Origin: Alcanivorax jadensis T9
GTDB taxonomy: Bacteria > Pseudomonadota > Gammaproteobacteria > Pseudomonadales > Alcanivoracaceae
NCBI RefSeq assembly: GCF_000756655.1
Contig: NZ_ARXU01000011.1
Span: forward strand, 1 to 64,000
Reading direction: 5' to 3'
DNA length: 64,000 bases
The notes under the pieces are model-generated. The model was not told the origin of the DNA. It did no database searches and saw nothing but the letters and a program-made list of their open reading frames with translations. Below are positions 30,842 through 40,941 of the stretch, piece by piece (the first letter of the stretch is position 1; each line of letters begins with the position of its first letter). The position numbers and the translations under genes are program-made.

Positions 30842-31620
30842 TTCCCGCTCTCCTGAGAGGCTTTCCAATTCTGCCACTCACGGTATTCTCCGGAGCGGCG
30901 ATGCATGTTTTCCAGTGCCAGCTCATAGCTGGACTGCTGATCTTCGTGACCCAACCTACTTGCCAGACGGATGCCGAGCCACAGGGATCGGGCACTCTGC
31001 CGACCACTGCGCTGTAGATACTGCTGGTAGTAATCCCAGGCAAGTCGCATGCGATCTTGCCGCTGGTACAGTTCGGCCAGTTCCAGGTTCGGTGTTACGG
31101 CCCTGGGGTCGAGGCGAATCGCTTTGACAAAGGCCTTTTCCGCGGCGTCATCATTGCCCAGCTGGCGATAACACCTGCCCATGTTGGCCCAGGCGCTGCC
31201 TCGACCCTGGTAGGAAGGATCATTGGCAGCGCGCTCGAATTTTTCCAGTGCGTCCTGGTAAGCACCACGACTGTAAAGCATGGTGCCGTAATTATTCAGC
31301 GCCGGAGCAAAGTTGCGATCTGCCCGTAACGCTTTCTTGTAATGAAACTCTTCCCGTTCGGGGTCATTTTCGTATTTGTAGAGCAGAGCCATGGCGTTGT
31401 GCGCCACCGCGCTGTCATCGTTGTGGGCAAGAGCCCGGGAGAAATGCCGGCGCGCCTCGGAAGGATTGCCCTGCTGCATATACTGCAGGCCCGCGGCAAC
31501 ACGGCTGGTTACCGCATCGTCCACTTTGACTTCCCGTTGCCCCGAATCCACCGTCACACACCCGGTAGCCAACAGACTTGCGATCAGCAAGCCTGGAAAA
31601 ACCCGAAAAAAACGTCTCAT
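30838..31620 (-). CDS. pilW: type IV pilus biogenesis/stability lipoprotein PilW (PilF)
   Basis: This 260-residue lipoprotein has lipobox SLLATGC (Cys21). Five to six TPR units follow ([24 protein letters not shown], then [25 protein letters not shown] and others). PilF/PilW is the pilotin that places the PilQ secretin in the outer membrane (family knowledge). It overlaps both neighbours by 4 bp (ATGA), so translation is coupled. No other pilus gene is in this window. Confidence 0.94.
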   Translation of the reverse strand: MRRFFRVFPGLLIASLLATGCVTVDSGQREVKVDDAVTSRVAAGLQYMQQGNPSEARRHFSRALAHNDDSAVAHNAMALLYKYENDPEREEFHYKKALRADRNFAPALNNYGTMLYSRGAYQDALEKFERAANDPSYQGRGSAWANMGRCYRQLGNDDAAEKAFVKAIRLDPRAVTPNLELAELYQRQDRMRLAWDYYQQYLQRSGRQSARSLWLGIRLASRLGHEDQQSSYELALENMHRRSGEYREWQNWKASQESGK

Positions 31621-32762
31621 TGCGCTTGCGCTGTGTTGTTATCGGTTTGTTCGGAGCGGTGAAAAATGGATTGCTTCCAGCGCTCACTGCGCCGGGTCCG
31701 ATCTTGCACCTGCCCCACCAGCTGACCACAGGCGGCATCAATATCGTCACCGCGCGTTGTCCTTACGGTAGTCAGCAATCCATTGTCATTCAGGTACTTA
31801 TGAAACTCCAGAATATCGCTTTTCCGTGACCGTTCATAACCGGCATGGGGAAAAGGATTGAACGGGATCAGATTGACCTTCACCGGAATGCCGTTAAGCA
31901 GCTTGACCAGCTGACGGGCATGCTCCGGTTTGTCGTTCACATCACGCAGCATCACGTATTCCATGGTAATGGTTTTATGACGATGGGTGATGTTGTCGCT
32001 GTAGCGCTTGCAGGCCGCCATCAGTTCTTTCAGCGGGTACTTGCGGTTCAGCGGCACTAGTTCGTTACGCAGCTCGTCATTGGGTGCGTGCAGGCTGACG
32101 GCCAGCGACACATCCAGATCCTGGCTGAGCTGGTCCATCCTCGGGATATGGCCGGAGGTAGAGAGGGTGATGCGCTTCTTGCCGATACCGTAACCCAGGT
32201 CATCTTTCATGATGCGCATGGCGGTAAGCACATTGTCATAATTGAGCATGGGTTCGCCCATGCCCATCATCACCACATTGGTGATGGGGTGTTCGCCAAG
32301 ATTGCGACGGGGACCAAAAGCGCGGCTGGCCTGCCACACCTGGCCGATGATCTCGGCGCTGGTCATGTCGCGCTGGAAACCCTGCTTGCCGGTGGAGCAG
32401 AAACTGCAATCCACGGCACAGCCGACCTGGGACGACACGCACAGAGTGCCGCGGCGACCATCAGGGATAAAAACGGTTTCCACAGAACCACCGCCGCTCA
32501 GTTCGAACACCCATTTGCGGGTGCCGTCACGGCTGATGCTTTCATGAGCTACATCCGGGCCACGGATTTCCGCCACCTCGGAGAGTTTCTGGCGCAATGC
32601 CTTGCCCACATCGGTCATTTGCTCGAAGGAATCCGCCTGATGGTGGTGGATCCATTTGAGTACCTGCTGGGCACGGAACTTCTTCTCGCCCATTTCCAGG
32701 AAGAATTCTTCCATTTGCGGACGGGAAAGACCGAGCAGATTGACCTTCTGTTGGGTTGTCAT
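31617..32762 (-). CDS. rlmN: 23S rRNA/tRNA adenine-C2 methyltransferase RlmN
   Basis: This 381-residue radical-SAM enzyme methylates A2503 of 23S rRNA and A37 of some tRNAs. It has the 4Fe-4S motif [11 protein letters not shown] (CxxxCxxC) and the N-terminal helical domain [22 protein letters not shown]-binding [11 protein letters not shown] and the C-terminal catalytic cysteine region [17 protein letters not shown] follow. It is another Fe-S client. It is 83 bp downstream of ndk and heads the pilW-rodZ series. Confidence 0.98.
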   Translation of the reverse strand: MTTQQKVNLLGLSRPQMEEFFLEMGEKKFRAQQVLKWIHHHQADSFEQMTDVGKALRQKLSEVAEIRGPDVAHESISRDGTRKWVFELSGGGSVETVFIPDGRRGTLCVSSQVGCAVDCSFCSTGKQGFQRDMTSAEIIGQVWQASRAFGPRRNLGEHPITNVVMMGMGEPMLNYDNVLTAMRIMKDDLGYGIGKKRITLSTSGHIPRMDQLSQDLDVSLAVSLHAPNDELRNELVPLNRKYPLKELMAACKRYSDNITHRHKTITMEYVMLRDVNDKPEHARQLVKLLNGIPVKVNLIPFNPFPHAGYERSRKSDILEFHKYLNDNGLLTTVRTTRGDDIDAACGQLVGQVQDRTRRSERWKQSIFHRSEQTDNNTAQAQ

Positions 32763-32845
32763 AGCATTCTCCAGTCAGACTGTTTAGTCAGTCTGTATAC
32801 AAGTCTGCCACGGCAGGCGCCGTGGCAGACAGTGCACCGGCTGTT

Positions 32846-33277
32846 TTAGCGGGTGCGCGGGCAGAGTTCTTCGTCAGCGAAGAAATAAGCCACTTCACGG
32901 GCAGCAGACTCGGCAGAGTCAGAGCCGTGCGCCGCATTTTCGTCAATGGTCTGAGCGAAATCGGCACGGATGGTTCCAGCTTCCGCATCCTTCGGGTTGG
33001 TAGCACCCATCAGGTCACGGTTCTTGGCTACGGCGTCTTCGCCTTCCAGAACCTGTACGATTACCGGACCGCTGGTCATGAAGGACACCAGATCCTTGAA
33101 GAAGGGGCGCTCCTTGTGCTCAGCGTAGAAGCCACCAGCCTGCTCGTCGCTCAGGTGTACCATTTTCATGGCAACCACTTTCAGGTCGGCCTTCTCGAAA
33201 CGGGATACGATGTCGCCAATTACGTTCTTGGCCACGGCATCAGGCTTGATGATAGAGAGGGTGCGCTCAACAGCCAT
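32846..33277 (-). CDS. ndk: nucleoside diphosphate kinase
   Basis: This 143-residue enzyme balances NTP and dNTP pools by a phospho-histidine ping-pong mechanism. It starts [21 protein letters not shown]. The active-site histidine is in [20 protein letters not shown] (about residue 117), which is the family motif. Length and sequence are standard. It is divergent from the suf operon, and its start is about 265 bp from the suf promoter. Confidence 0.98.
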   Translation of the reverse strand: MAVERTLSIIKPDAVAKNVIGDIVSRFEKADLKVVAMKMVHLSDEQAGGFYAEHKERPFFKDLVSFMTSGPVIVQVLEGEDAVAKNRDLMGATNPKDAEAGTIRADFAQTIDENAAHGSDSAESAAREVAYFFADEELCPRTR

Positions 33278-33515
33278 CAGTCAGTTCACTCCAGAATTTA
33301 CGTTAAATGGTCCCCGGGAACCCAAAACAAGCTCCTCCAGGCAGAGAAGGGGCAATCCGGCAACCTTGCGAACGCAAGAACCACAGCCACCCCTTTGGAA
33401 CCGGCGGATTATACGCAAGCAGGGTGAATTATGATACCGTTGCCGCCCCGCCACGGGCCTGCCGCCCTGCCGCCACCGGGAGCCGGTCGAAAGCCCGCCT
33501 CTATATGGTCGATGG

Positions 33516-33543
33516 TCGACAGCGCTCACGAATGGCGTATAAT
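33516..33543 (+). promoter_or_regulatory. sigma-70 promoter of the suf operon
   Basis: TCGACA (33516-33521, five of six matches to TTGACA) and a perfect TATAAT (33538-33543) are 16 bp apart. Transcription would start near 33550, about 37 bases before sufB. The -10 box abuts an IscR-like operator. Confidence 0.75.
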
Positions 33544-33566
33544 ACCTGACTAAATTACTCTGGTAT
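33542..33566 (+). promoter_or_regulatory. IscR type-1-like operator over the suf promoter start
   Basis: ATACCTGACTAAATTA followed by CTCTGGTAT fits the type-1 IscR site (ATA-S-YY-GACT-R-WWW-YR-GTC-R-A-S-TAT) at about 22 of 25 positions. It overlaps the -10 edge and transcription start, the place for repression by cluster-loaded IscR. IscR itself is encoded at 42902-43366. Confidence 0.7.
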
Positions 33567-33586
33567 TCAACATCAGGCCCTGACCT

Positions 33587-35026
<1,440 letters not shown>

Positions 35027-35049
35027 GGCCATACCCTGAAGACGACACT

Positions 35050-35112
35050 GTAGGAGCCATGCTTGCATGGCGAACCATCGCGACCCCTTCGCCATGCAAG
35101 CATAGCTCCTAC
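35050..35112. repeat. REP palindrome between sufB and sufC
   Basis: GTAGGAGCCATGCTTGCATGGCGAA and TTCGCCATGCAAGCATAGCTCCTAC are near-perfect inverted arms about 63 bp long overall. This is the full pseudomonad-type REP pair. It lies inside the suf operon and would form a large hairpin in the mRNA. Confidence 0.85.
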
Positions 35113-35166
35113 AACACCCTGATTAACCGGGCTGGAAGCCAGCCCAACCGAAAGGCGCATCAAAAC

Positions 35167-35922
35167 ATGCTGGAAATTCGTGATCTGCACGCCACCGTGG
35201 CGGACAAGCCGATTCTCAAGGGCCTGAACCTGACCATTAAACCGGGCGAGGTACACGCCATCATGGGCCCCAACGGCTCCGGCAAATCTACCCTGGCCAA
35301 CGTGCTTGCCGGTCGTGACAACTACGCCATCACTGGCGGCGAAGCCCTGTTTGAGGGCAAGAGCCTGGCAGAGCTGGAGCCCGAAGAGCGCGCCCAGGCG
35401 GGCCTGTTCCTGGCCTTCCAGTATCCGGTGGAAATCCCCGGCGTCTCCAACATGGAATTTCTCAAGGCCGCGCTGGAATCCGTGCGCACCGCCCAGGGCA
35501 AGGAAGAGTGGGATTCGGTTACCCTGCTCCGCCAGGCCCGTGCCGCCTGCAAACAGGTCAACCTGGACGCCAGCTTCCTCAAGCGTGGGGTCAACGAAGG
35601 CTTTTCCGGCGGCGAGAAAAAGCGCAACGAAATCATGCAGATGCTGCTGATGGAGCCGAAACTGGCGCTGCTCGACGAAACCGATTCCGGGCTCGACATC
35701 GATGCCCTGCAAACCGTGGCCAAGGGCGTCAATTCCCTGCGCAGCCCGGAGCGCGGCATCGTGCTGGTGACCCACTATCAGCGTCTGCTGGACTACATCG
35801 TGCCGGACTTTGTGCACGTATTGTCCAACGGCCAGATCATCAAATCCGGTGGCAAGGAACTGGCCCTGGAGCTGGAGAAGAAAGGCTACGGCTGGCTCAC
35901 AGGAGAAGAGGAGTCCGCATGA
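35167..35922 (+). CDS. sufC: Fe-S assembly ATPase SufC
   Basis: This 251-residue ABC-type ATPase begins MLEIRDLHATVADKPILKGL. It has Walker A MGPNGSGKST, signature FSGGEKKRNE and Walker B LALLDETDSGLDID. SufC powers structural change of the SufBCD scaffold. The open frame extends upstream to 35059 through the REP, but the family start is at 35167. Its stop overlaps the sufD start (ATGA). Confidence 0.98.
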   Translation: MLEIRDLHATVADKPILKGLNLTIKPGEVHAIMGPNGSGKSTLANVLAGRDNYAITGGEALFEGKSLAELEPEERAQAGLFLAFQYPVEIPGVSNMEFLKAALESVRTAQGKEEWDSVTLLRQARAACKQVNLDASFLKRGVNEGFSGGEKKRNEIMQMLLMEPKLALLDETDSGLDIDALQTVAKGVNSLRSPERGIVLVTHYQRLLDYIVPDFVHVLSNGQIIKSGGKELALELEKKGYGWLTGEEESA

Positions 35923-37145
35923 CACTCTCTGCAAGCGACCTCGCCATTGACCTGAAAACCCAGGCCCTGGCCAACGCCCGCCGCCACGGTAGTGACGGCG
36001 ATGCGCTGACCGACCTGGAGGCTGCCAGCTTCCCGGAACGCAAGACCGAACGCTGGAAGTACACCTCGTTGAAGGCCCTGGCCGACGGCCACCTGAACGC
36101 GGTTGCCAATGGCGAGATCAGTCAGCCCCTGCCAGCCCTGAGCGAGTTTGTGGTCACCATCAACAATGGCCAACTGCAGGGCAGCTCCCTGCCCGCCGGC
36201 GTCAATCTGCATCACGACGCGCCCGTGGTAAACGGCCTGCAGACCCCCTTTGCCGCCTATAACGGCGCGGTGTGCGGGCAACCGGTGGTGCTGGAAGTGG
36301 CCGCCAATACCCGCATCGAACAACCGATTCACCTGCAGATCCAGAGCGCCAGCGAAGCGCCGGCCCACTGCAACCCGCGTGTCATCGTCAAGCTCAATGC
36401 CGGCGCCGAAGCCACCGTCATCGAGCACTATCACGCCGAAGGCCAGGCGCTGACCAATGCGGTCACCGCCCTGATCACCGCCGACAACGCCACCCTGACC
36501 CATTACCGGTTGCAGGGCGAGCAGGCCAATACATTGCACATCGGCACCCTGATCATCGATCAGCAGGGCGTCAGCAAGGTAGACAGCTACCAGCTGATGA
36601 CCGGCAACCGCCTGCGCCGCAACGACGTGCGCGCCCTGGTGAACAAGAGCGGTGCCGAGCTGAACATGAAAGGCATCTTCGTGGTGCGCGACAAGAGCCA
36701 CGTGGACAACCAGCTGTGCGTGGAGCACGCGGTGCCCAATTGCCAGTCCGATCAGAACTTCAGAGGCCTGGCCGGTGAAAGCGGCAAGGCGGTCTTCAAT
36801 GGCCGCATCCACATTCACCCCTTCGCCAGCGGCACCAATGCGGAGCTGTCCAACAAGAACCTGCTGCTCAACCCCGGCGCCGAGATCAACACCAAGCCGG
36901 AGCTGGAAATCTACAACGACGATGTGAAGTGTGCCCACGGCACCACCGTCGGCCAGCTGGATGCCGGTCAGCAGTTCTACCTGCAATCGCGCGGCATTCC
37001 CGCTGCCGAAGCCAAGCGCATGCTGAGCCTGGGCTTCGTTAACGAATTGCTGATGGCCCTGCCCGACGCGGCAGTGACCGAGTGGGCCCAGCCCTGGCTG
37101 GAAGCGGAACTGACCCATGCCAGCCCGGCAGGAGACGCCGCGTAA
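35919..37145 (+). CDS. sufD: Fe-S scaffold subunit SufD
   Basis: This 408-residue SufD is the partner of SufB. The N-terminal helical part has FPERKTERWKYTSLKALADG. The beta-helix has RNDVRALVNKSGAELNMKGIFVVRDKSHVDNQL, and HGTTVGQLDAGQQFYLQSRGIPAAEAKRML lies near the end, with the conserved His of the cluster-assembly interface. It overlaps sufC by 4 bp and sufS by 1 bp (TAATG), so the three are coupled. Confidence 0.98.
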   Translation: MTLSASDLAIDLKTQALANARRHGSDGDALTDLEAASFPERKTERWKYTSLKALADGHLNAVANGEISQPLPALSEFVVTINNGQLQGSSLPAGVNLHHDAPVVNGLQTPFAAYNGAVCGQPVVLEVAANTRIEQPIHLQIQSASEAPAHCNPRVIVKLNAGAEATVIEHYHAEGQALTNAVTALITADNATLTHYRLQGEQANTLHIGTLIIDQQGVSKVDSYQLMTGNRLRRNDVRALVNKSGAELNMKGIFVVRDKSHVDNQLCVEHAVPNCQSDQNFRGLAGESGKAVFNGRIHIHPFASGTNAELSNKNLLLNPGAEINTKPELEIYNDDVKCAHGTTVGQLDAGQQFYLQSRGIPAAEAKRMLSLGFVNELLMALPDAAVTEWAQPWLEAELTHASPAGDAA

Positions 37146-38359
37146 TGACGTTTGATGTGGCAGCCCTTCGCGCACAGTTCCCGATCCTGAATCAACAGGT
37201 CAACGGCAAGCCGCTGGTGTATCTGGATAACGGTGCCACCACCCAGAAACCGGAAGCGGTGCTGAACGTGCTGGAGCACTACTACCGCACGGTGAACTCC
37301 AATGTGCACCGCGGCGCCCATCATCTCAGCGACCTGGCTACCGGCCAGTTCGAGGGCGCCCGCGAGACCGTGGCCCGCTTCCTGAACGCCAGCCGCGAAG
37401 AAATCCTGTGGACCAAGGGCACCACCGAGTCCATCAACATCATCGCCCAGTGCATCGGCCGTGAGCGCCTGCAGCCCGGCGACGAGGTGCTGATCAGTAC
37501 CAGCGAGCACCACGCCAATATCGTGCCCTGGCAGCAGGCATGCCTGGCCACCGGCGCGACGCTGAAGGTGATCCCGCTGCGCGAGGATTGCAGCCTGGAT
37601 CAGGACGCCTTCGACCAGCTGCTCACCGAGCGCACCAAAATCTTCGCCATCGGCCATGCCAGCAATGCCCTGGGCACCCTGAACCCGGTGCAGGAAATGG
37701 TCGCCAAGGCCCGTGAGGCAGGCGCTATTACCGTAGTCGACGGCGCCCAGGCGGTGGCCCACTTCCCGGTGGATGTGCAGGCCCTGGACGTGGATTTCTA
37801 CGCTTTCTCCGCCCACAAGTTGTTTGGCCCCACCGGCATCGGCGTGCTTTACGGCCGTCGCGAGCTGCTGGAGGCCATGCCGCCCTACCAGACCGGCGGC
37901 GAGATGATCGAAACGGTGAGCTTCGAAAAGAGCACCTGGAACCAGCTGCCCTACAAATTCGAAGCCGGCACCCCCAATATTGCCGGGGCTATCGGCCTGG
38001 CCGCTGCTATCGACTGGTTCAATCAGCAGGACCGCGAGGCACTACAGGCCCATGAAGATTCTCTCTTGGTCCATGCCACCAAACAGGCAGAGGCTTTCGA
38101 TGGCTTGAAAATCATCGGCACCGCCGCCAATAAAGTCAGTGTGTTGTCCTTCCTGCTGGAAGGCGCTCACCCGGCGGATGTGGGCATGCTGCTGGATAAA
38201 CAGGGCGTGGCGGTTCGCACCGGCCATCACTGCACCATGCCGCTGATGGACACTCTGGGCATTCCGGGCACAGTCAGGGCCTCGTTCTCCATTTATAATA
38301 CCCTTGATGAGGTGGATCGCCTGTTCGAGGCGCTGGAGAAGGTGAAGACCTTTCTCTGA
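37145..38359 (+). CDS. sufS: SufS cysteine desulfurase (group II)
   Basis: This 404-residue PLP enzyme removes sulfur from cysteine as a persulfide. The N-terminus reads FPILNQQVNGKPLVYLDNGATTQKPEAVL. The PLP lysine is in FSAHKLFGPTGIGVLYG. The active cysteine is in AVRTGHHCTMPLMD, the short group II loop. It needs SufE, encoded at 39452, as sulfur acceptor. The start overlaps the sufD stop by one base. The protein is distinct from the IscS-type enzyme at 41613. Confidence 0.98.
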   Translation: MTFDVAALRAQFPILNQQVNGKPLVYLDNGATTQKPEAVLNVLEHYYRTVNSNVHRGAHHLSDLATGQFEGARETVARFLNASREEILWTKGTTESINIIAQCIGRERLQPGDEVLISTSEHHANIVPWQQACLATGATLKVIPLREDCSLDQDAFDQLLTERTKIFAIGHASNALGTLNPVQEMVAKAREAGAITVVDGAQAVAHFPVDVQALDVDFYAFSAHKLFGPTGIGVLYGRRELLEAMPPYQTGGEMIETVSFEKSTWNQLPYKFEAGTPNIAGAIGLAAAIDWFNQQDREALQAHEDSLLVHATKQAEAFDGLKIIGTAANKVSVLSFLLEGAHPADVGMLLDKQGVAVRTGHHCTMPLMDTLGIPGTVRASFSIYNTLDEVDRLFEALEKVKTFL

Positions 38360-38378
38360 GCCCGGCACACACCTCACC

Positions 38379-38461
38379 GTAGGAGCGTCGCTTGAGACGC
38401 GAACCCTGCTCGCGACAGGCTGCGCCAAGTACGATTCGCGTCTCAAGCGACGCTCCTGCGG
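38379..38461. repeat. REP palindrome between sufS and sufA
   Basis: GTAGGAGCGTCGCTTGAGACGCGAA and TTCGCGTCTCAAGCGACGCTCCTGC are inverted arms separated by about 33 bp. It is the second REP inside the suf operon. Confidence 0.85.
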
Positions 38462-38499
38462 CAATATCAACCATGCGCTAATGCAAGGTAGGTAATTTC

Positions 38500-38859
38500 A
38501 TGACAGTTCAGACATTCCAACCCGGCCAGGTCACCCTTAACCTGACCGAGGCTGCCAACCAACAGGCCCTGCGGGAAATCCAGCGAGCCAGTGCCAGCGG
38601 CATCCGTCTGGATCTGGACGAATCCGGCTGTTCCGGGTTCATGTACACCCTCGATTTTGTGGAAGAACCCAAAGACGGCGACAAGCTGTTCGAGATCGAC
38701 GGCGTCAACCTGTACGTGCCGGAAAAGTGGCTGCCCATGCTTAATGGCCTAGTCATCGACTACGTCACCGAGGGCGTCAACAGCCTGTTCAAGTTCCGCA
38801 ATCCCAACGCCACCGGTGAGTGCGGCTGCGGCGAGAGCTTTACCGTAGACGAGGTCTGA
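38500..38859 (+). CDS. sufA: A-type Fe-S carrier SufA
   Basis: This 119-residue A-type carrier has the three conserved cysteines: one in DESGCSGFMYTL (about residue 44) and two in the CGC of GECGCGESF near the C-terminus. It receives clusters from SufBCD and passes them to targets. It follows sufS after a REP and is one base before the sufT start codon. Confidence 0.96.
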   Translation: MTVQTFQPGQVTLNLTEAANQQALREIQRASASGIRLDLDESGCSGFMYTLDFVEEPKDGDKLFEIDGVNLYVPEKWLPMLNGLVIDYVTEGVNSLFKFRNPNATGECGCGESFTVDEV

Positions 38860-38860
38860 G

Positions 38861-39406
38861 TTGGCGCAAGAACAGAGAACGGTTGTCGTCCAGCGTGATG
38901 TACCGGCCCGCAAGGTGCCGGACGGCACCCGCATTACCATCCCCAAGAACAGCTTCGTCAATCTGAGCCAGGCCCTGGGCGGCACCTACACGGTGACCAT
39001 CAATGGCAACATGGCACGCATCGACGGCACCGACGCAGACGCCATCGGCCAGCAACCGCTGAAGCTGGACTTCGCGCCCGCCAACGAGGACGGCAGCGTG
39101 CGCCAGGACGACCTGGACAGCACCCTACAGACCATCTTCGACCCGGAGATTCCGGTGAGCATCAAGGAACTGGGCCTGGTCTACGGCTGCGATGTGATCC
39201 AGCGCGATGGCGAAAACGTGGTGCAGGTCCGCATGACCCTCACCGCCCCCAACTGCGGCATGGGCCCGGTACTGGTGGGCGATGTGGAAGACCGGCTCGG
39301 CAAGGTGCCCAACGTGAACAAGGTGGAAGTGGCCCTGGTGTTCGATCCGCCCTGGAGCCGCGATATGATGAGTGAAGAGGCTCAACTCGAGTTGGGAATG
39401 TTTTGA
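38861..39406 (+). CDS. sufT: SufT-type MIP18/DUF59 Fe-S maturation protein
   Basis: This 181-residue protein starts at TTG directly after the sufA stop. An N-terminal extension (about 1-75) is typical of SufT. The DUF59/MIP18 domain has DSTLQTIFDPEIPVSIKELGLVYGC, RMTLTAPNCGMGPVLVGDVE with the conserved cysteine, and VFDPPWSRDMMSEEAQLELGM. The family helps Fe-S maturation under high demand. It sits in its usual place between sufA and sufE. Confidence 0.95.
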   Translation: MAQEQRTVVVQRDVPARKVPDGTRITIPKNSFVNLSQALGGTYTVTINGNMARIDGTDADAIGQQPLKLDFAPANEDGSVRQDDLDSTLQTIFDPEIPVSIKELGLVYGCDVIQRDGENVVQVRMTLTAPNCGMGPVLVGDVEDRLGKVPNVNKVEVALVFDPPWSRDMMSEEAQLELGMF

Positions 39407-39451
39407 AAAGCAGCTGCTAGAAGCTAGCCGCTATTCTGGAGTGCAAGCGAC

Positions 39452-39898
39452 GTGTTCGATATCCACAACATCACCCTGGGCGAAAAGATTACCGCTGAGG
39501 ACATCAGTGAAGACCTGGAATTCCTGGATGACTGGGAAGAGCGCTATCGCTATATCATCGACCTGGGCAAGCAACTGCCCGAGCTGCCCGATGAGCTGAA
39601 AACCGAAGACCGCTTTGTGCGCGGCTGCCAGAGCCAGGTGTGGCTGGAAACCGATTACGACAGCGACGCGGACACGCTGTACATGGCGGTGGATTCCGAC
39701 GCCCTGATCGTCAAGGGCCTGGCCGCCATCGTACTGGCCGCCCTGAACCGCCAGTCTCCCCAGGCCATCCACGATTACGACATGGACGCCTTCTTCGATC
39801 GCATCGACCTGCTCAACCACCTCAGCCCCACCCGCGGCAACGGCCTGCGCGCCATGGTCGGCAAGATCAAACAACAGGCCCAGTCACTGACTGCCTAG
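39452..39898 (+). CDS. sufE: SufE sulfur acceptor protein
   Basis: This 148-residue protein starts at GTG. The sulfur-accepting cysteine is in RFVRGCQSQVWLE (Cys about 59), and LNHLSPTRGNGLRAMVGKIKQ lies near the end. SufE takes persulfide from SufS and passes it to SufB. It is the last gene of the suf unit and is followed by a large inverted repeat that may end or protect the transcript. Confidence 0.97.
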   Translation: MFDIHNITLGEKITAEDISEDLEFLDDWEERYRYIIDLGKQLPELPDELKTEDRFVRGCQSQVWLETDYDSDADTLYMAVDSDALIVKGLAAIVLAALNRQSPQAIHDYDMDAFFDRIDLLNHLSPTRGNGLRAMVGKIKQQAQSLTA

Positions 39899-39921
39899 CC
39901 TCCCGCTACGCAAAAAGCATT

Positions 39922-39995
39922 TTCACCACAGAGGACACAGAGCTCATAGGGAAAGGATGTTTATCCTCCGTGAACTCTGTGTCCTCTGTGGTAAA
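39922..39995. repeat. 74-bp inverted repeat downstream of sufE
   Basis: TTCACCACAGAGGACACAGAG and its near-perfect complement CTCTGTGTCCTCTGTGGTAAA are separated by about 32 bp. It belongs to the CACAGAGGACACAGAG-type repeats seen in many genomes, unrelated to the REP family here. It may serve as a terminator between sufE and the convergent H-NOX genes. Confidence 0.7.
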
Positions 39996-40056
39996 TCGCT
40001 TTTGACTTGGTTCTGGAACTTGTCGTCCGAGAAGACGGCACAACACCACGTCCGCC

Positions 40057-40623
40057 TTACACCGCCTCCAGGGCTTGCTGCGTCTTGTTCGGCTGGATAT
40101 GGAACACAAACCGCTGCTCCCCACCCTCACCCGCTTCCGAGCCAAGCAGGCTGGCGGTTTCATTGAAATAGGCGGCAACCCCCTTCACCGAGCCATGAAT
40201 CATCGCCGCCATATTGCGGTGGGAGTGGTAGTGAATTTCCAGGGTATCGTCGCCGCGCTTGTGCACCTCAATCTTCGGTGCTGTCGCCGCCGGGTCCTTG
40301 AGGCGCAAAATGCGTTCGTGGATCTGCTGCATGTTCAGCAGAAATGTCATGGCATCCCAGCCCGTGGGAATCATCGGCTGGTACATAGTAATCAGCGGGC
40401 CGATCACCCACTCACCGAAATCCGCCAGCAGGTCATCCCGGCGTAGCCCGGTAGCAGATTCCGCCGCCCGCAACAGCGCTTCCATTTCCTCATCCGGATA
40501 CAGCGCCACCGGCAGATAGGTCTTGCCCTGCAACCCCGCCGTGGAGACCACTTCGCCCCAGGCGTCGGTACCCATGAATTCATCCAGATACCGCTTGAAA
40601 TTGGTCACGATCACGCCATGCAT
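40057..40623 (-). CDS. stand-alone H-NOX (heme NO-binding) domain protein, copy 1
   Basis: This 188-residue protein is almost only an H-NOX domain. It starts MHGVIVTNFKRYLDEFMG, as the family does (MxGxI). The proximal heme histidine is at residue 102 (QQIHERIL), and the heme-propionate motif Y-x-S-x-R is at 132-136 (YHSHR), both at canonical positions. No kinase or cyclase domain is fused. It would bind heme and sense NO or O2 in the cytoplasm. The second copy lies just upstream on the same strand, with a REP between them. The output partner is unknown. Confidence 0.88.
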   Translation of the reverse strand: MHGVIVTNFKRYLDEFMGTDAWGEVVSTAGLQGKTYLPVALYPDEEMEALLRAAESATGLRRDDLLADFGEWVIGPLITMYQPMIPTGWDAMTFLLNMQQIHERILRLKDPAATAPKIEVHKRGDDTLEIHYHSHRNMAAMIHGSVKGVAAYFNETASLLGSEAGEGGEQRFVFHIQPNKTQQALEAV

Positions 40624-40827
40624 GTCACTGCTCCCGAGCCGGCTCTCCTTCTCCCTCTATAACAGCAAGAGCTGTGCCGCATGTACGACCGTCCAACCAG
40701 CCCGCACCACCACTGGCCCGGCGAATATCTACCCCTTCACAGCCAGGTGACATAGCCGGTCACATTTTTCTGTTTTTGCGCGATTTATCCCCCTGACGGG
40801 AAAGCCTAAGGGCGATGAAAGAAAGGA

Positions 40828-40916
40828 CCGTTGGAGCCTTGCTTGCAAGGCGAAGAGCAAAACGCTGGCACCGTGCCAGACCAACCGCCTTCGCCTTGCA
40901 AGCAAGGCTCCAACGG
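40828..40916. repeat. REP palindrome between the two H-NOX genes
   Basis: CCGTTGGAGCCTTGCTTGCAAGGCGAA and TTCGCCTTGCAAGCAAGGCTCCAACGG are perfect inverted arms about 35 bp apart. It lies in the 318-bp gap between H-NOX copies, which otherwise holds nothing I can identify. Confidence 0.85.
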
Positions 40917-40941
40917 ATAATGAGGCAACGGCGCGTGCCTT

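Noticed and set aside
35886..37175. 429-codon open frame opposite sufD
   Set aside because: Antisense of sufD with no recognisable family.
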